Source of the DNA: Chloroflexota bacterium
GTDB taxonomy: Bacteria > Chloroflexota > Limnocylindria > Limnocylindrales > CSP1-4
Direction: 5' to 3'
NCBI GenBank assembly: GCA_016191425.1
Contig: JACPOR010000014.1
Coordinates: 1-45,135 of the forward strand
DNA length: 45,135 bases
Made by a program: the position numbers and the translations under genes. This document shows positions 34,290 to 42,236 of the stretch, piece by piece. The notes under the pieces are model-generated. The model was not told the origin of the DNA, did not search any database, and saw only the letters and a list, made by a program, of their open reading frames with translations. The first letter of the stretch is position 1; the number at the start of each line of letters is the position of its first letter.

Positions 34290-35258
34290 ATGAGCGGCAC
34301 GCCTGATCCGACCCGACCGCTCCGAGGGCGGGACCTGATCAGCGCAGCCGACCTGGCGCCGGACGAGGTCCGGCGCGTCTTTGCGACTGCCGAGCGCCTG
34401 AAGGCCGAGTTCGCCGTCACACGTCGCCATGCGCAGCTGCCGTTGCTCCGACGAACCCTCGCGATGCTCTTCGAGCGGCCGAGTCTCAGGACCCGCGTGA
34501 CGTTCGAGGCCGGGATGATCCAGCTCGGTGGCGGTGCCATCCAGCTCACGGCCGGCAATGTCGGCTGGGGCGTCAGGGAATCGGTCGCTGACGTTGCCCG
34601 CAATCTCGGATCATTCGTGGACGCGATCATCGTCCGGACGGGGCCGCACGAGGTCGCCGTCGAGCTGGCCGCGCGGGCCGACATTCCCGTGATCAATGCC
34701 TTGACCCTGCACGAGCATCCGTGCCAGGCGCTCGCCGACGTGTTCACGTTGCACGAGATCTTCGGATCCCTGCGCGGGCTCGTCGTCGCCTTCGTGGGTG
34801 ACGGCAACAACGTCTTCCACTCGCTCGCGCTCATCGGGGCCGGGCAGGGGGTGGAGATCCGGCTTGCCCATCCGCCCGGCTACGCTCCGGACCCTGCTGT
34901 GGTGGCCCGGGCAACCGCGCTCGCCGAGGCGAATGGCGGACGGGTGGTCCTCGCCAACGATCCGCGGGCGGCGGTCGACGGGGCCGATGTGCTCTATGCG
35001 GACGCCTGGACCTCGATGGGCCAGGAAGCGGAAACGGAAGTCCGGAGCGCTGCCTTCGCCGCGTACCAGGTCAACGAAGCCCTGTGTGCGATCGCAGGGC
35101 CGGATGCCCGTGTCATGCACTGCCTGCCCGCCCATCGCGGCGAGGAGATCACCTCCGAGGTGATGGATGGACCCCGGAGCATCATCTTCCAGCAGTCAGA
35201 GAACCGGCTGCACGTCCAGAAGGGACTGCTCGTCGAGGTCCTTGGCGACCCGGCGTAG
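34290..35258 (+). CDS. argF: ornithine carbamoyltransferase
   Basis: Makes citrulline from ornithine and carbamoyl phosphate in arginine synthesis. 322 residues: carbamoyl-phosphate loop FERPSLRTRVTFE (61-73; Leu at the position that is often Thr in SxRTR), HPCQALAD with the conserved His, then GDGNNVFHSL, the ornithine motif SMGQE and MHCLPAHRGEE with the active Cys. ATG 34290 lies about 35 nt after a TACAGT -10-like hexamer (34249-34254); no clear -35 is seen. No other arg gene is nearby, so it is isolated from its pathway. A TPR gene follows after 12 nt. Confidence 0.92.
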   Translation: MSGTPDPTRPLRGRDLISAADLAPDEVRRVFATAERLKAEFAVTRRHAQLPLLRRTLAMLFERPSLRTRVTFEAGMIQLGGGAIQLTAGNVGWGVRESVADVARNLGSFVDAIIVRTGPHEVAVELAARADIPVINALTLHEHPCQALADVFTLHEIFGSLRGLVVAFVGDGNNVFHSLALIGAGQGVEIRLAHPPGYAPDPAVVARATALAEANGGRVVLANDPRAAVDGADVLYADAWTSMGQEAETEVRSAAFAAYQVNEALCAIAGPDARVMHCLPAHRGEEITSEVMDGPRSIIFQQSENRLHVQKGLLVEVLGDPA

Positions 35259-35270
35259 GATGCGGGTTCG

Positions 35271-36230
35271 ATGAGCCAGGCCCTCTACGAGCAGTACAAG
35301 GAGGCGCTTCGGCGCGGCCACGTCGCGGCCCGGCATGGCCGGCTGGACGCCGCCGAGGCGGCGTATCGCACGGCCGCGACGATTGCGCCGGATCGTGCCC
35401 TCCCGTTTGTGAGCCTGGCCGGCGTGCTCCGTCGGCAGGACCGGCTCGACGAGGCGCTAACGGCGTTCGACGCCGCCCTCGCCCGCATCCCCGGTGACGA
35501 GGGTGCCCTGCGAGGTCGCGCAGAGCTCCACGCCGAAGCCGGAAGGCGGTCGGCGGCCGCCAGCGACCTCGACGCGCTCTCCCTCGTGCTCGAACGCGCG
35601 GGGCGGCTTGCCGATGCCCTCGACGCCGCCGCTCGGGCTCTCGACCTCGCGGAGTCCCGATCACGGCGGCGGGACGTCGACCGTCTTCGTGCGCTGGTCG
35701 ACGCTGCCGCGCGGCCTCCGGCGATGGACGCTGGGACGCCGCCGGAGCACCCAGACGGCGCACCCGCCGACGAGCCGGCGGTGAGCCCCTCGTCGTCGGA
35801 AGAATCCCGTCCCGACGCGACCATCGAGGCGCCACCCGAACCTCGTTCACCGGGGTCCGACGCCGCACCGGCGCCGCCGGACCCCGCCGTCCTCCGGGCG
35901 GTCGCCGATGCGCTTCTCGATAGCGGCGACCTTGCCGGGGCCACCCAGCGGTACCTTGCGCTGGCGGCGCTCTACCGTTCGGAGGGCCGGTACGACGCCG
36001 CGATGGACACCTGCCTCGCGCTCCTTGCCGCGAGCCCGGCAAACCATCGGCTGCAGCTCGAGATCGCGGCGATCCAGGCCGACGGCGGCTGGCTGGACTT
36101 CGCCACCGAGAAAGTTCGGCTGCTCGCCAGGCTTGCCGACCTCGACGGAGACGGGGACGTCCGGGCGGCCATCGACGCATTCGCGGCGGAGCGCGGTCTC
36201 GGGCCGCCGGAGGCAGCGGCCGCCCGCTAG
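35271..36230 (+). CDS. tetratricopeptide-repeat protein of unknown role
   Basis: 319 residues. No signal peptide or membrane segment is visible. Residues about 1-120 hold three TPR-like helix pairs (RHGRLDAAEAAYRTAATIAP, RQDRLDEALTAFDAALARIP, then an ERAGRLADALDAAARALDLA unit). Residues about 150-205 are a Pro/Ala/Ser/Asp-rich linker. The C-terminal part has further TPRs (SGDLAGATQRYLALAALYRS, EGRYDAAMDTCLALLAASP). It is probably a cytoplasmic scaffold for protein contacts; I do not recognise a specific family. It may be cotranscribed with argF (12-nt gap) and it precedes the cdaA control region. Confidence 0.8.
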   Translation: MSQALYEQYKEALRRGHVAARHGRLDAAEAAYRTAATIAPDRALPFVSLAGVLRRQDRLDEALTAFDAALARIPGDEGALRGRAELHAEAGRRSAAASDLDALSLVLERAGRLADALDAAARALDLAESRSRRRDVDRLRALVDAAARPPAMDAGTPPEHPDGAPADEPAVSPSSSEESRPDATIEAPPEPRSPGSDAAPAPPDPAVLRAVADALLDSGDLAGATQRYLALAALYRSEGRYDAAMDTCLALLAASPANHRLQLEIAAIQADGGWLDFATEKVRLLARLADLDGDGDVRAAIDAFAAERGLGPPEAAAAR

Positions 36231-36291
36231 CGGGCTCCGCGACCTGGCGCCCGCCGGCCCGGTCGGGCGGGTCCCTGACGCGCTCCGGGCC

Positions 36292-36328
36292 GACAGGCAC
36301 CCCTGGCCGAGACAGGCACCCCTGGCCG
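36292..36328 (+). repeat. two 18-bp direct repeats over the cdaA -35 region
   Basis: GACAGGCACCCCTGGCCG occurs at 36292-36309 and again at 36311-36328, one base apart. Each copy contains the small inverted repeat CAGG-CACC-CCTG. The second copy covers the place where a -35 box would lie, so a regulator bound here could block or replace -35 contacts. It could be an operator or only a duplication. Confidence 0.7.
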
Positions 36329-36340
36329 TCGGGGATGCGA

Positions 36341-36349
36341 TGCTACACT
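36341..36349 (+). promoter_or_regulatory. extended -10 promoter for cdaA, likely leaderless
   Basis: TGC followed by TACACT (36344-36349): an extended -10. No good -35 is present at 36321-36326 (CCTGGC), which lies in the direct repeats. The cdaA ATG is only 9 nt after the -10, so the transcript would start at or within about 3 nt of the start codon. Confidence 0.6.
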
Positions 36350-36358
36350 CGCCCGACG

Positions 36359-37213
36359 ATGCCGGAGCTCCTCGCGTCGATCCTGGATCAGGTTCGGCCC
36401 ACGACCTTGCTCGACATCGGGCTCACGGCGGTCCTCATCTACTGGTTGTTCAGCCTGATCCGCGGGACGCGGGCCGTCCGACTCGTCATCGGCGTGAGCG
36501 TCTTGTTCGTCGTCTATTTCGCGGCCCAGGCGCTCACGCTGCGGCTCCTCACCCAGATCCTCCAGGCGGGGGCCGTCGTCGGCTTCCTGGCGCTGGTGGT
36601 GATCTTCCAGCCGGAGTTGCGACGCGCCCTCGAGCGGATCGGCCGGGTTGGATCGTTCGCCTGGCTCTTCCCCGCCGAGAATCGCGAGGCGGACCGCGTC
36701 GCGGCGCAGGTGGCGCGTGCCGCGGCGCTGCTGTCCGGAGAGGGCCATGGGGCGCTGATCGTTCTCGAGCGTGACACCGGCCTCGAGGAGATCGCCGAGA
36801 CGGGAGTCATGGTCCACGGCGACCTCTCCGTCGACCTCCTGCGGACGATCTTCATGCCGCGAGCCGCCCTCCACGACGGCGCCGTGATCCTCCGCGGCGC
36901 CACGATTCTCGCCGCCGGCGCGCTCCTGCCTCTCGCGGAAACCACCGTCCACAGCGAGCGCCTCGGCACGCGGCATCGGGCTGCACTCGGGATCACCGAG
37001 CAGACGGACGCGGTGGTCGTGGTGGTCTCCGAGGAGAACGGTCAGGTCAGCCTCGTCGAGCGCGCTCGGATCGTCCGCAACCTGAGCGAGCTCCAGATGG
37101 CCCGCTCGCTCCGAGCCCTGCTCCATCCGCAGGCCGACCGTGGCCGCTTCCGGCTCCGCTTGACCGCCCCGGGCCAGGCCGAGCCGCCCGGGACCGGACT
37201 CAGCCAGCGATGA
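36359..37213 (+). CDS. cdaA: membrane diadenylate cyclase CdaA (c-di-AMP synthase)
   Basis: Makes c-di-AMP from two ATP. 284 residues: three hydrophobic helices (about 17-35, 41-58, 66-84) and then a DAC domain with the catalytic LHDGAVI (171-177; DGA 173-175) and GTRHRAA (203-209). I start at ATG 36359 (MPELLASILDQ); the in-frame ATG 36335 lies in the promoter and is rejected. There is no ribosome site, consistent with leaderless initiation. The stop overlaps ybbR. The order cdaA-ybbR-glmM is the classic c-di-AMP/cell-wall operon, in which YbbR and GlmM modulate the cyclase. Confidence 0.95.
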   Translation: MPELLASILDQVRPTTLLDIGLTAVLIYWLFSLIRGTRAVRLVIGVSVLFVVYFAAQALTLRLLTQILQAGAVVGFLALVVIFQPELRRALERIGRVGSFAWLFPAENREADRVAAQVARAAALLSGEGHGALIVLERDTGLEEIAETGVMVHGDLSVDLLRTIFMPRAALHDGAVILRGATILAAGALLPLAETTVHSERLGTRHRAALGITEQTDAVVVVVSEENGQVSLVERARIVRNLSELQMARSLRALLHPQADRGRFRLRLTAPGQAEPPGTGLSQR

Positions 37214-38439
37214 TCCGCGCCCTCCGCATCATCACCCACAATTGGCCGCTCAAGGTCGGCGCCGTCGCGCTCGCGACGCTGCTCTATGCGGGTCTCGTCG
37301 TCTCGTCGAGCGCCAAGCTCTTCGAGGGGAGCGTCCCGATCGAGGCGACGGGCCTCACCTCCGATGTGACCATCCTGTCCGATCTGGGCGGCGTACGGGA
37401 GATCCGCTACCTCGCTCCGGAAGACCTCGGCCTCCGTCTTGACAGCGCCAGCTTCCGCGCTACGGTCGAGCTCGGAGCGCTGGATCCGCCGAACGGGCGG
37501 CACTCGGTCGCCGTTCGCGTCGTCGCGGTGGACCCGCGGATCCAGGTGCTCGACTACCAACCGCGACAGATCGTCGTGCAGCTCGACGCCGTGGTCAGCC
37601 GGCTCGTGCCCGTCCGGGTCGCGATCGGGCCCGTCCCGACGGGCCTTGATCTCGGCGATCCACGGACGGAGGCCGCCAATGCGACGGTCACCGGCGCAGC
37701 GTCGGTCATCGAGAAGGTCGCCGAGGTCCAGGCGAGGATCTCCGTCGATGCGTCCGGCATCGACGTGAACCGGGTCGTCGACCTCCTGCCCGTCGACGCC
37801 GCCGGCGAGCCGCTGCTCCAGGTCGACGTGTCGCCGGCATCGACGCGCGTCCGGCTCCCGATCTTCACCGACCGCCAGACGAAGACGCTGCCGGTTCGGC
37901 CGGTGATCGCCGGCTCGCCGGCCGCGGGCTTCGAGACCGCATCCGTGGCCGTCGATCCGATCGTCGTCGCCGTGGAAGGCGACATCGATGCCCTGGTGGT
38001 GCTGGAGGTCGCCGATACCGCCCCCGTGACGATCACCGGGGCGACCTCGAATGTCGTCGCGACGACGGCCCTCGAGCTGCCCGACGGCGTCCAGTTGCTC
38101 GGCAAGGCGACGGTCACCGTTACCGTCACCCTCCGCCCGGTGACCGCGACACGGACCTTCGAGGCCGGCCTCCTGCTCGTCGGGGCCCGCGCGGATCGTG
38201 CGTACGCCCTGTCCACGGATCGCGTCCTCGTCACGATCGGCGGGTCGGTTGCGGACCTGGACCGCCTGTCCGGTGCCGATCTCGCCGTGACGGTCGACGT
38301 CACGGGCCTGGACGACGGCACGTTTCAGGTGGCCGTCGGCACGAATCTGCTCACCGGCCTTACCCTGATCGGCGCCAGTCCGGACCCGGTGTCGGTGGTC
38401 ATCAGCATGCCACCGCCAACGCCCAGCCCGCCCTCCTAA
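37210..38439 (+). CDS. ybbR: YbbR-domain protein, CdaA regulator (CdaR-like)
   Basis: 409 residues. A short cytoplasmic start (MIRALRIITHNWPLK) is followed by one transmembrane anchor (about 16-34, VGAVALATLLYAGLVV). The rest is an extracytoplasmic chain of YbbR-type beta domains, each with VxVxIGPVPTGLDL-, VTVTGAASVIEKVAEV- and LPIF-type segments; about four units are visible. The C-terminus is Pro-rich (MPPPTPSPPS). In Firmicutes the homologue binds CdaA and tunes c-di-AMP output. ATG overlaps the cdaA stop by 4 bp, so the two are coupled. Confidence 0.9.
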   Translation: MIRALRIITHNWPLKVGAVALATLLYAGLVVSSSAKLFEGSVPIEATGLTSDVTILSDLGGVREIRYLAPEDLGLRLDSASFRATVELGALDPPNGRHSVAVRVVAVDPRIQVLDYQPRQIVVQLDAVVSRLVPVRVAIGPVPTGLDLGDPRTEAANATVTGAASVIEKVAEVQARISVDASGIDVNRVVDLLPVDAAGEPLLQVDVSPASTRVRLPIFTDRQTKTLPVRPVIAGSPAAGFETASVAVDPIVVAVEGDIDALVVLEVADTAPVTITGATSNVVATTALELPDGVQLLGKATVTVTVTLRPVTATRTFEAGLLLVGARADRAYALSTDRVLVTIGGSVADLDRLSGADLAVTVDVTGLDDGTFQVAVGTNLLTGLTLIGASPDPVSVVISMPPPTPSPPS

Positions 38440-38459
38440 CCCGGCCCGGCCCGGCCCGG
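38440..38459 (+). repeat. four CCCGG pentamers behind ybbR
   Basis: CCCGG is repeated four times directly after the ybbR stop. It can fold on itself (CCGGG-like pairing is possible only weakly). No function is apparent; slippage is likely. Confidence 0.6.
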
Positions 38460-38504
38460 CCAGACCTCATCGCCCTCTACCGAGATCCGGAGGATCATCC
38501 GTCC

Positions 38505-39839
38505 GTGGCGCGCCTGTTCGGAACTGACGGCATCCGCGGCGTCGCCAACGTCGACCTGCGGCCGACGATCGCCTACGCGCTCGGCCGCGCCGTCGCCCAC
38601 CGGCTCGCCGGCGGACGGGGCTCGATCGTCGTCGGCCAGGACACCCGCCGCTCCTGCGACCTCTTCGTGGCCGCCATCACGGCCGGGGCGGCGAGCCTGG
38701 GGACGGACGTCCACCGCGTCGGCGTGGTCCCGACGCCGGCCCTCGCCTTCCTCGCGGGGGCCGGCGAGTTCGAGGCCGGGATTATGGTCTCGGCGTCGCA
38801 CAATCCCGCGTCGGACAATGGCCTCAAGGTCCTCGACCGAGATGGGCTCAAGCTCGACGATGCCGTCGAGGACGAGCTCGAGCAGCTGATCTGGCGCACG
38901 GAGGAGCTCGGCGGCGTCGGGAACGACGAGCTCGGGATCGCGATCGACGCCCGGCACCGGGTCGCGGCGTACGTGGACGACCGGACCCGCCTCGCGAGCG
39001 CCGTGCAGGCCGCGGGATTGCGGATCGTCCTGGACGCGGCGAATGGCTCCGGCGGGGAAGTCGCGCCGACCATCCTCGAGGCGACCGGAGCCGCCGTCGA
39101 GGTCATCAACGCCGCCCCCGACGGCATGAACATCAACCTCGGCTGCGGGGCCACCGATCCGGCCGGCCTGGCGCGGGTCGTCGCCGAGCGTGGCGCGGAC
39201 GTGGGATTCGCGCTGGACGGCGACGCGGACCGGCTGATCGCGGTGGACGCCTCGGGGCGCGTCGTGGACGGCGACCAGGTGCTCGGCATCCTCGCCCTCG
39301 AGCGGCTCGCCCATGGGACCCTCGAGGGGCGGACCCTCGTCGTCTCCGTCCTCTCGAACGGCGGCCTCCAGCGGACGGTCGAGGCTGCCGGTGGAGTGAT
39401 CGTGCAGACCCCCGTCGGCGACAAGTACATCCTCGAGGGGATGCAGGTTGCGGGCGCCGGCCTCGGCGGTGAGAAGAGCGGCCACGTCATCATCAGGGAG
39501 CGCACCACCACCGGCGACGGCATCGTCACGGCCCTCGAGGTGCTCCGGGTGATGACGCGCGCCGGGCGGCCACTCGCCGACCTTGCCGCGGCCATCCCGC
39601 TCCTGCCCCAGCAACAGCGGGCGGTGCGAGTCCGGCACAAGGATCAGTGGGAAGGGGACCCGGTCCTTCGACAGGCGATCCGCGACGCGGAGGCTCGGCT
39701 CGGGGAGGCCGGGCGGATCCTCGTCCGACCGTCCGGGACGGAGCCTGCCCTGCGGGTCATGGTGGAGGGCCCGGACGCGGCGGTCGTCGCCGAGCTGGCC
39801 GACGTTCTCGCGGCCGTCGCGAGCGAGCGGCTACACTGA
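38505..39839 (+). CDS. glmM: phosphoglucosamine mutase
   Basis: Converts glucosamine-6-phosphate to glucosamine-1-phosphate, on the way to UDP-GlcNAc. 444 residues: MARLFGTDGIRGVAN at the start, the phospho-serine loop SASHNP (active Ser98), metal loop DGDADR (238-243), sugar-binding GEKSGH, and the phosphate-binding RPSGTEPALRVM near the end. The start is GTG 38505 behind GGAGG (38489-38493). GlmM is a known binding partner and inhibitor of CdaA in Firmicutes, so the operon links c-di-AMP to wall-precursor supply. Confidence 0.96.
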   Translation: MARLFGTDGIRGVANVDLRPTIAYALGRAVAHRLAGGRGSIVVGQDTRRSCDLFVAAITAGAASLGTDVHRVGVVPTPALAFLAGAGEFEAGIMVSASHNPASDNGLKVLDRDGLKLDDAVEDELEQLIWRTEELGGVGNDELGIAIDARHRVAAYVDDRTRLASAVQAAGLRIVLDAANGSGGEVAPTILEATGAAVEVINAAPDGMNINLGCGATDPAGLARVVAERGADVGFALDGDADRLIAVDASGRVVDGDQVLGILALERLAHGTLEGRTLVVSVLSNGGLQRTVEAAGGVIVQTPVGDKYILEGMQVAGAGLGGEKSGHVIIRERTTTGDGIVTALEVLRVMTRAGRPLADLAAAIPLLPQQQRAVRVRHKDQWEGDPVLRQAIRDAEARLGEAGRILVRPSGTEPALRVMVEGPDAAVVAELADVLAAVASERLH

Positions 39840-39911
39840 CGCGAGTGCCCTCTCCATCGAACCAGGAACCTCCCGGGGGCGGCCGGGCCACCAGACGAAG
39901 GACCTGACCCG

Positions 39912-41618
39912 ATGTGCGGCATCGTCGGCTACACCGGACCCCGCGCGGCGGGACCGATCCTCATCGAAGGCCTTCGGCGCCTTGAGTACCGCGGCTATGA
40001 CTCCGCGGGCATCGCCCTCGTGGACGAGGCGGGCGACCTATTCGTCGAGAAGAAGGCCGGCAAGCTCGCCAACCTGACCACGGCGATCGCCGACCGGACC
40101 CCCCACGCGGCCATGGGCCTCGCCCACACGCGTTGGGCGACGCACGGGCGGCCGAATGACCTCAACGCCCACCCCCACGTCGATTGCAGCGGGAAGATCA
40201 CCGTCATCCACAACGGGATCATCGAGAACTTCCGCGAGCTCCGAGACGGACTCGAGGCGCGCGGCCACCGGCTCGACTCGGAGACCGACACGGAGGCGCT
40301 CGCCCACCTGATCGAGGAGGCGTACCGAGGTGACCTCGCCGACGCTGTCCGGGCCGCGCTCCGCCGGGTCGAAGGCGCCTACGCGATCGTGGTGATGCAC
40401 CGGGACGAGCTCGGTCGGCTGGTCGGTGCTCGCCAGGACGTGCCGCTCGTGGTCGGTCTCAACGGTGAGGAGTCATTCGTCGCCAGCGACGTCGCCGCGA
40501 TCCTCGCCCATACGAATCGGATCGTCTTCCTCGAGGAGGGCGACGTCGTCGACGTGCGCCCGTCGGGCGTCGTGGTGACCGGCGTAGACGGCGTCGTCCG
40601 CGAGCGGCCGGAGACGATCCACGTGCCGGAGATCGAACCACTTCTGCCCGCATTTCGGGAGATCACCCGGATCGAGCTGGTTGCCTGCGGCACGGCGTCG
40701 TACGCGGCGCTCGTTGGCGCGTCGGCGCTCGAGGCATGGACCGGCCTGCCGGCCCGGGTGACGGTCGGCTCGGAATTCCGCTACAGCCCGCCGCCGCTCG
40801 ACGGGAAGACGCTCGTGATCGCGGTGACCCAGTCCGGCGAGACCGCCGACACGATCGCGCCGACGCGCCTGGCCCGCGAGCGGGGTTGCCCGATCGTCGC
40901 CGTGACGAACACGGTGGGATCCGCGATTACCCGCGAGGCGGACGCGGTCCTCTTCCTCCAGGCCGGCCCGGAGATCGCCGTGGCCGCGTCGAAGACATTC
41001 GTCTGCCAGGTGACGACGCTCGTCGTGCTCGCCGCTGCGATCGGGAGGCTGCGCGGGACGCTGACCGAGGCTGCCGAGCGGGAGCTCGGGGCGGCGCTCC
41101 GGGCCTTGCCGGATGCCGCTGCGCAGGCCGTCGAGTGGAATGCGCCGTTGGCCCGTGACCTGGCCCGCCGGTACGTCAACTCGCGCGGCTTCATGTTTGT
41201 CGGCCGTGGCTCCACGTATCCGGCGGCGCTCGAGGGTGCGCTGAAGCTGAAGGAGATCAGCTACGTCCACGCCGAGGGCTACCCGGCCGGCGAACTGAAG
41301 CATGGGCCGATCTCGCTGCTGGATGCGGAGTGCCCGCTCGTGGCGGTCGCGACCCGATCGTCCACTTACGACAAGCTGATCAGCAACGTCATGGAGGGCC
41401 GGGCGCGCGACGCCCGGGTCATCGCAGTCGCGACGGTCGGGGATCCCCAGATCGAGCGCTTCGCCGACGACGTCTGCTGGGTCCCGGAGACCCACGAAGC
41501 GGTGGCCGCGGCGCTCGCGATCAACCCCCTCCAGCTGTTCGCCTATCACGTTGCGATTGCCCGCGGCACGGACGTGGACCAGCCGCGCAACCTCGCGAAG
41601 TCCGTCACGGTCGAGTAA
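39912..41618 (+). CDS. glmS: glutamine-fructose-6-phosphate aminotransferase, shortened linker
   Basis: Makes glucosamine-6-phosphate from fructose-6-phosphate and glutamine. 568 residues; the family is usually about 600-620. The glutaminase domain is complete (Cys2 in MCGIVGY, RWATHG, HNGIIEN). Both SIS domains of the isomerase part are present (ACGTASY, TQSGETADT, GRGSTYPAALEGALKLKEI, HGP) with the C-terminal PRNLAKSVTVE. Between them, after about residue 235, the family block containing KG...HFMLKEIYEQP-like sequence is absent, a loss of about 40 residues without frameshift. The 72-nt gap from glmM is too short for a glmS ribozyme. Start ATG 39912 after GAAGGAC. Confidence 0.94.
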   Translation: MCGIVGYTGPRAAGPILIEGLRRLEYRGYDSAGIALVDEAGDLFVEKKAGKLANLTTAIADRTPHAAMGLAHTRWATHGRPNDLNAHPHVDCSGKITVIHNGIIENFRELRDGLEARGHRLDSETDTEALAHLIEEAYRGDLADAVRAALRRVEGAYAIVVMHRDELGRLVGARQDVPLVVGLNGEESFVASDVAAILAHTNRIVFLEEGDVVDVRPSGVVVTGVDGVVRERPETIHVPEIEPLLPAFREITRIELVACGTASYAALVGASALEAWTGLPARVTVGSEFRYSPPPLDGKTLVIAVTQSGETADTIAPTRLARERGCPIVAVTNTVGSAITREADAVLFLQAGPEIAVAASKTFVCQVTTLVVLAAAIGRLRGTLTEAAERELGAALRALPDAAAQAVEWNAPLARDLARRYVNSRGFMFVGRGSTYPAALEGALKLKEISYVHAEGYPAGELKHGPISLLDAECPLVAVATRSSTYDKLISNVMEGRARDARVIAVATVGDPQIERFADDVCWVPETHEAVAAALAINPLQLFAYHVAIARGTDVDQPRNLAKSVTVE

Positions 41619-41624
41619 CCGACC

Positions 41625-42236
41625 TTGAGTGGGCAACCTCCGCCCGAGGCCCGGCCGGCGCCCTCCGAGGCCCGTGGCGACGCCCCCGAGAGCCACCGGT
41701 CTGAGGATGGCGGAGCTCCGCGACCCCAGCCGCCCGAAGGCACTACGGAGCTTGGGATTGACATCATCAAGGTCGCCCGAATACGTGACACGCTGGCGCG
41801 CTTCGGCCCCCGGTTCTCGCGCCGGGTCCTGACGCCCGCGGAGCAGCGCTACGTCCGCGACCGGCCGGAGACGTTCGCCGGCCGATGGGCCGCGAAGGAG
41901 GCGGTCAGCAAGGTGCTCGGTCTCGGGGTGCGCGGCATCGGCTGGCGTGACATCGAGGTCGAGCGGCTGCCGACCGGTCAACCGTCCGTGCGACTCCACG
42001 GCCGCGCCGCGCAACGCGCCGATCAGCTCGGGATGGACCGGATCGCCCTGTCGATCACCCACGAATCGGACTACGCGGTGGCGATCGCGTTCGGTGTCCG
42101 GACCGCCGGCGGGCGCTACGTCTTCCCCCTCGACATCGAGGAGCGGCTGGACGATCGCGAGCGGCGCCTCCTCGCCCGAATGGAGCGCCTCCGGGGCCGC
42201 CACGGGGCGGTCGCCGCGGAGGGCGAGCATGGCTGA
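41625..42236 (+). CDS. acpS: holo-[acyl-carrier-protein] synthase with an N-terminal extension
   Basis: Transfers phosphopantetheine from CoA to acyl carrier protein. The family domain begins at about residue 42: LGIDIIKVARI with the metal Asp46, then FAGRWAAKEAVSKVLG with Glu92, GWRDIEV, PSVRLHGRA and SITHESDYAVAIA. The first 40 residues are Pro/Ala/Glu-rich and look disordered. The only start codon in frame upstream of the domain is TTG 41625, six bases after the glmS stop, so the extension seems to be translated. The C-terminal 30 residues are charged. It overlaps nnrD by 8 bp. Confidence 0.9.
   Translation: MSGQPPPEARPAPSEARGDAPESHRSEDGGAPRPQPPEGTTELGIDIIKVARIRDTLARFGPRFSRRVLTPAEQRYVRDRPETFAGRWAAKEAVSKVLGLGVRGIGWRDIEVERLPTGQPSVRLHGRAAQRADQLGMDRIALSITHESDYAVAIAFGVRTAGGRYVFPLDIEERLDDRERRLLARMERLRGRHGAVAAEGEHG

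Noticed and set aside
36335-36358. Upstream ATG 36335 as the cdaA start
   Set aside because: It lies before and within the -10 element, so it would not be in the transcript; the family begins at 36359.
39840-39911. glmS ribozyme upstream of glmS
   Set aside because: The gap is 72 nt, too short for the ribozyme core, and has no recognisable pseudoknot.
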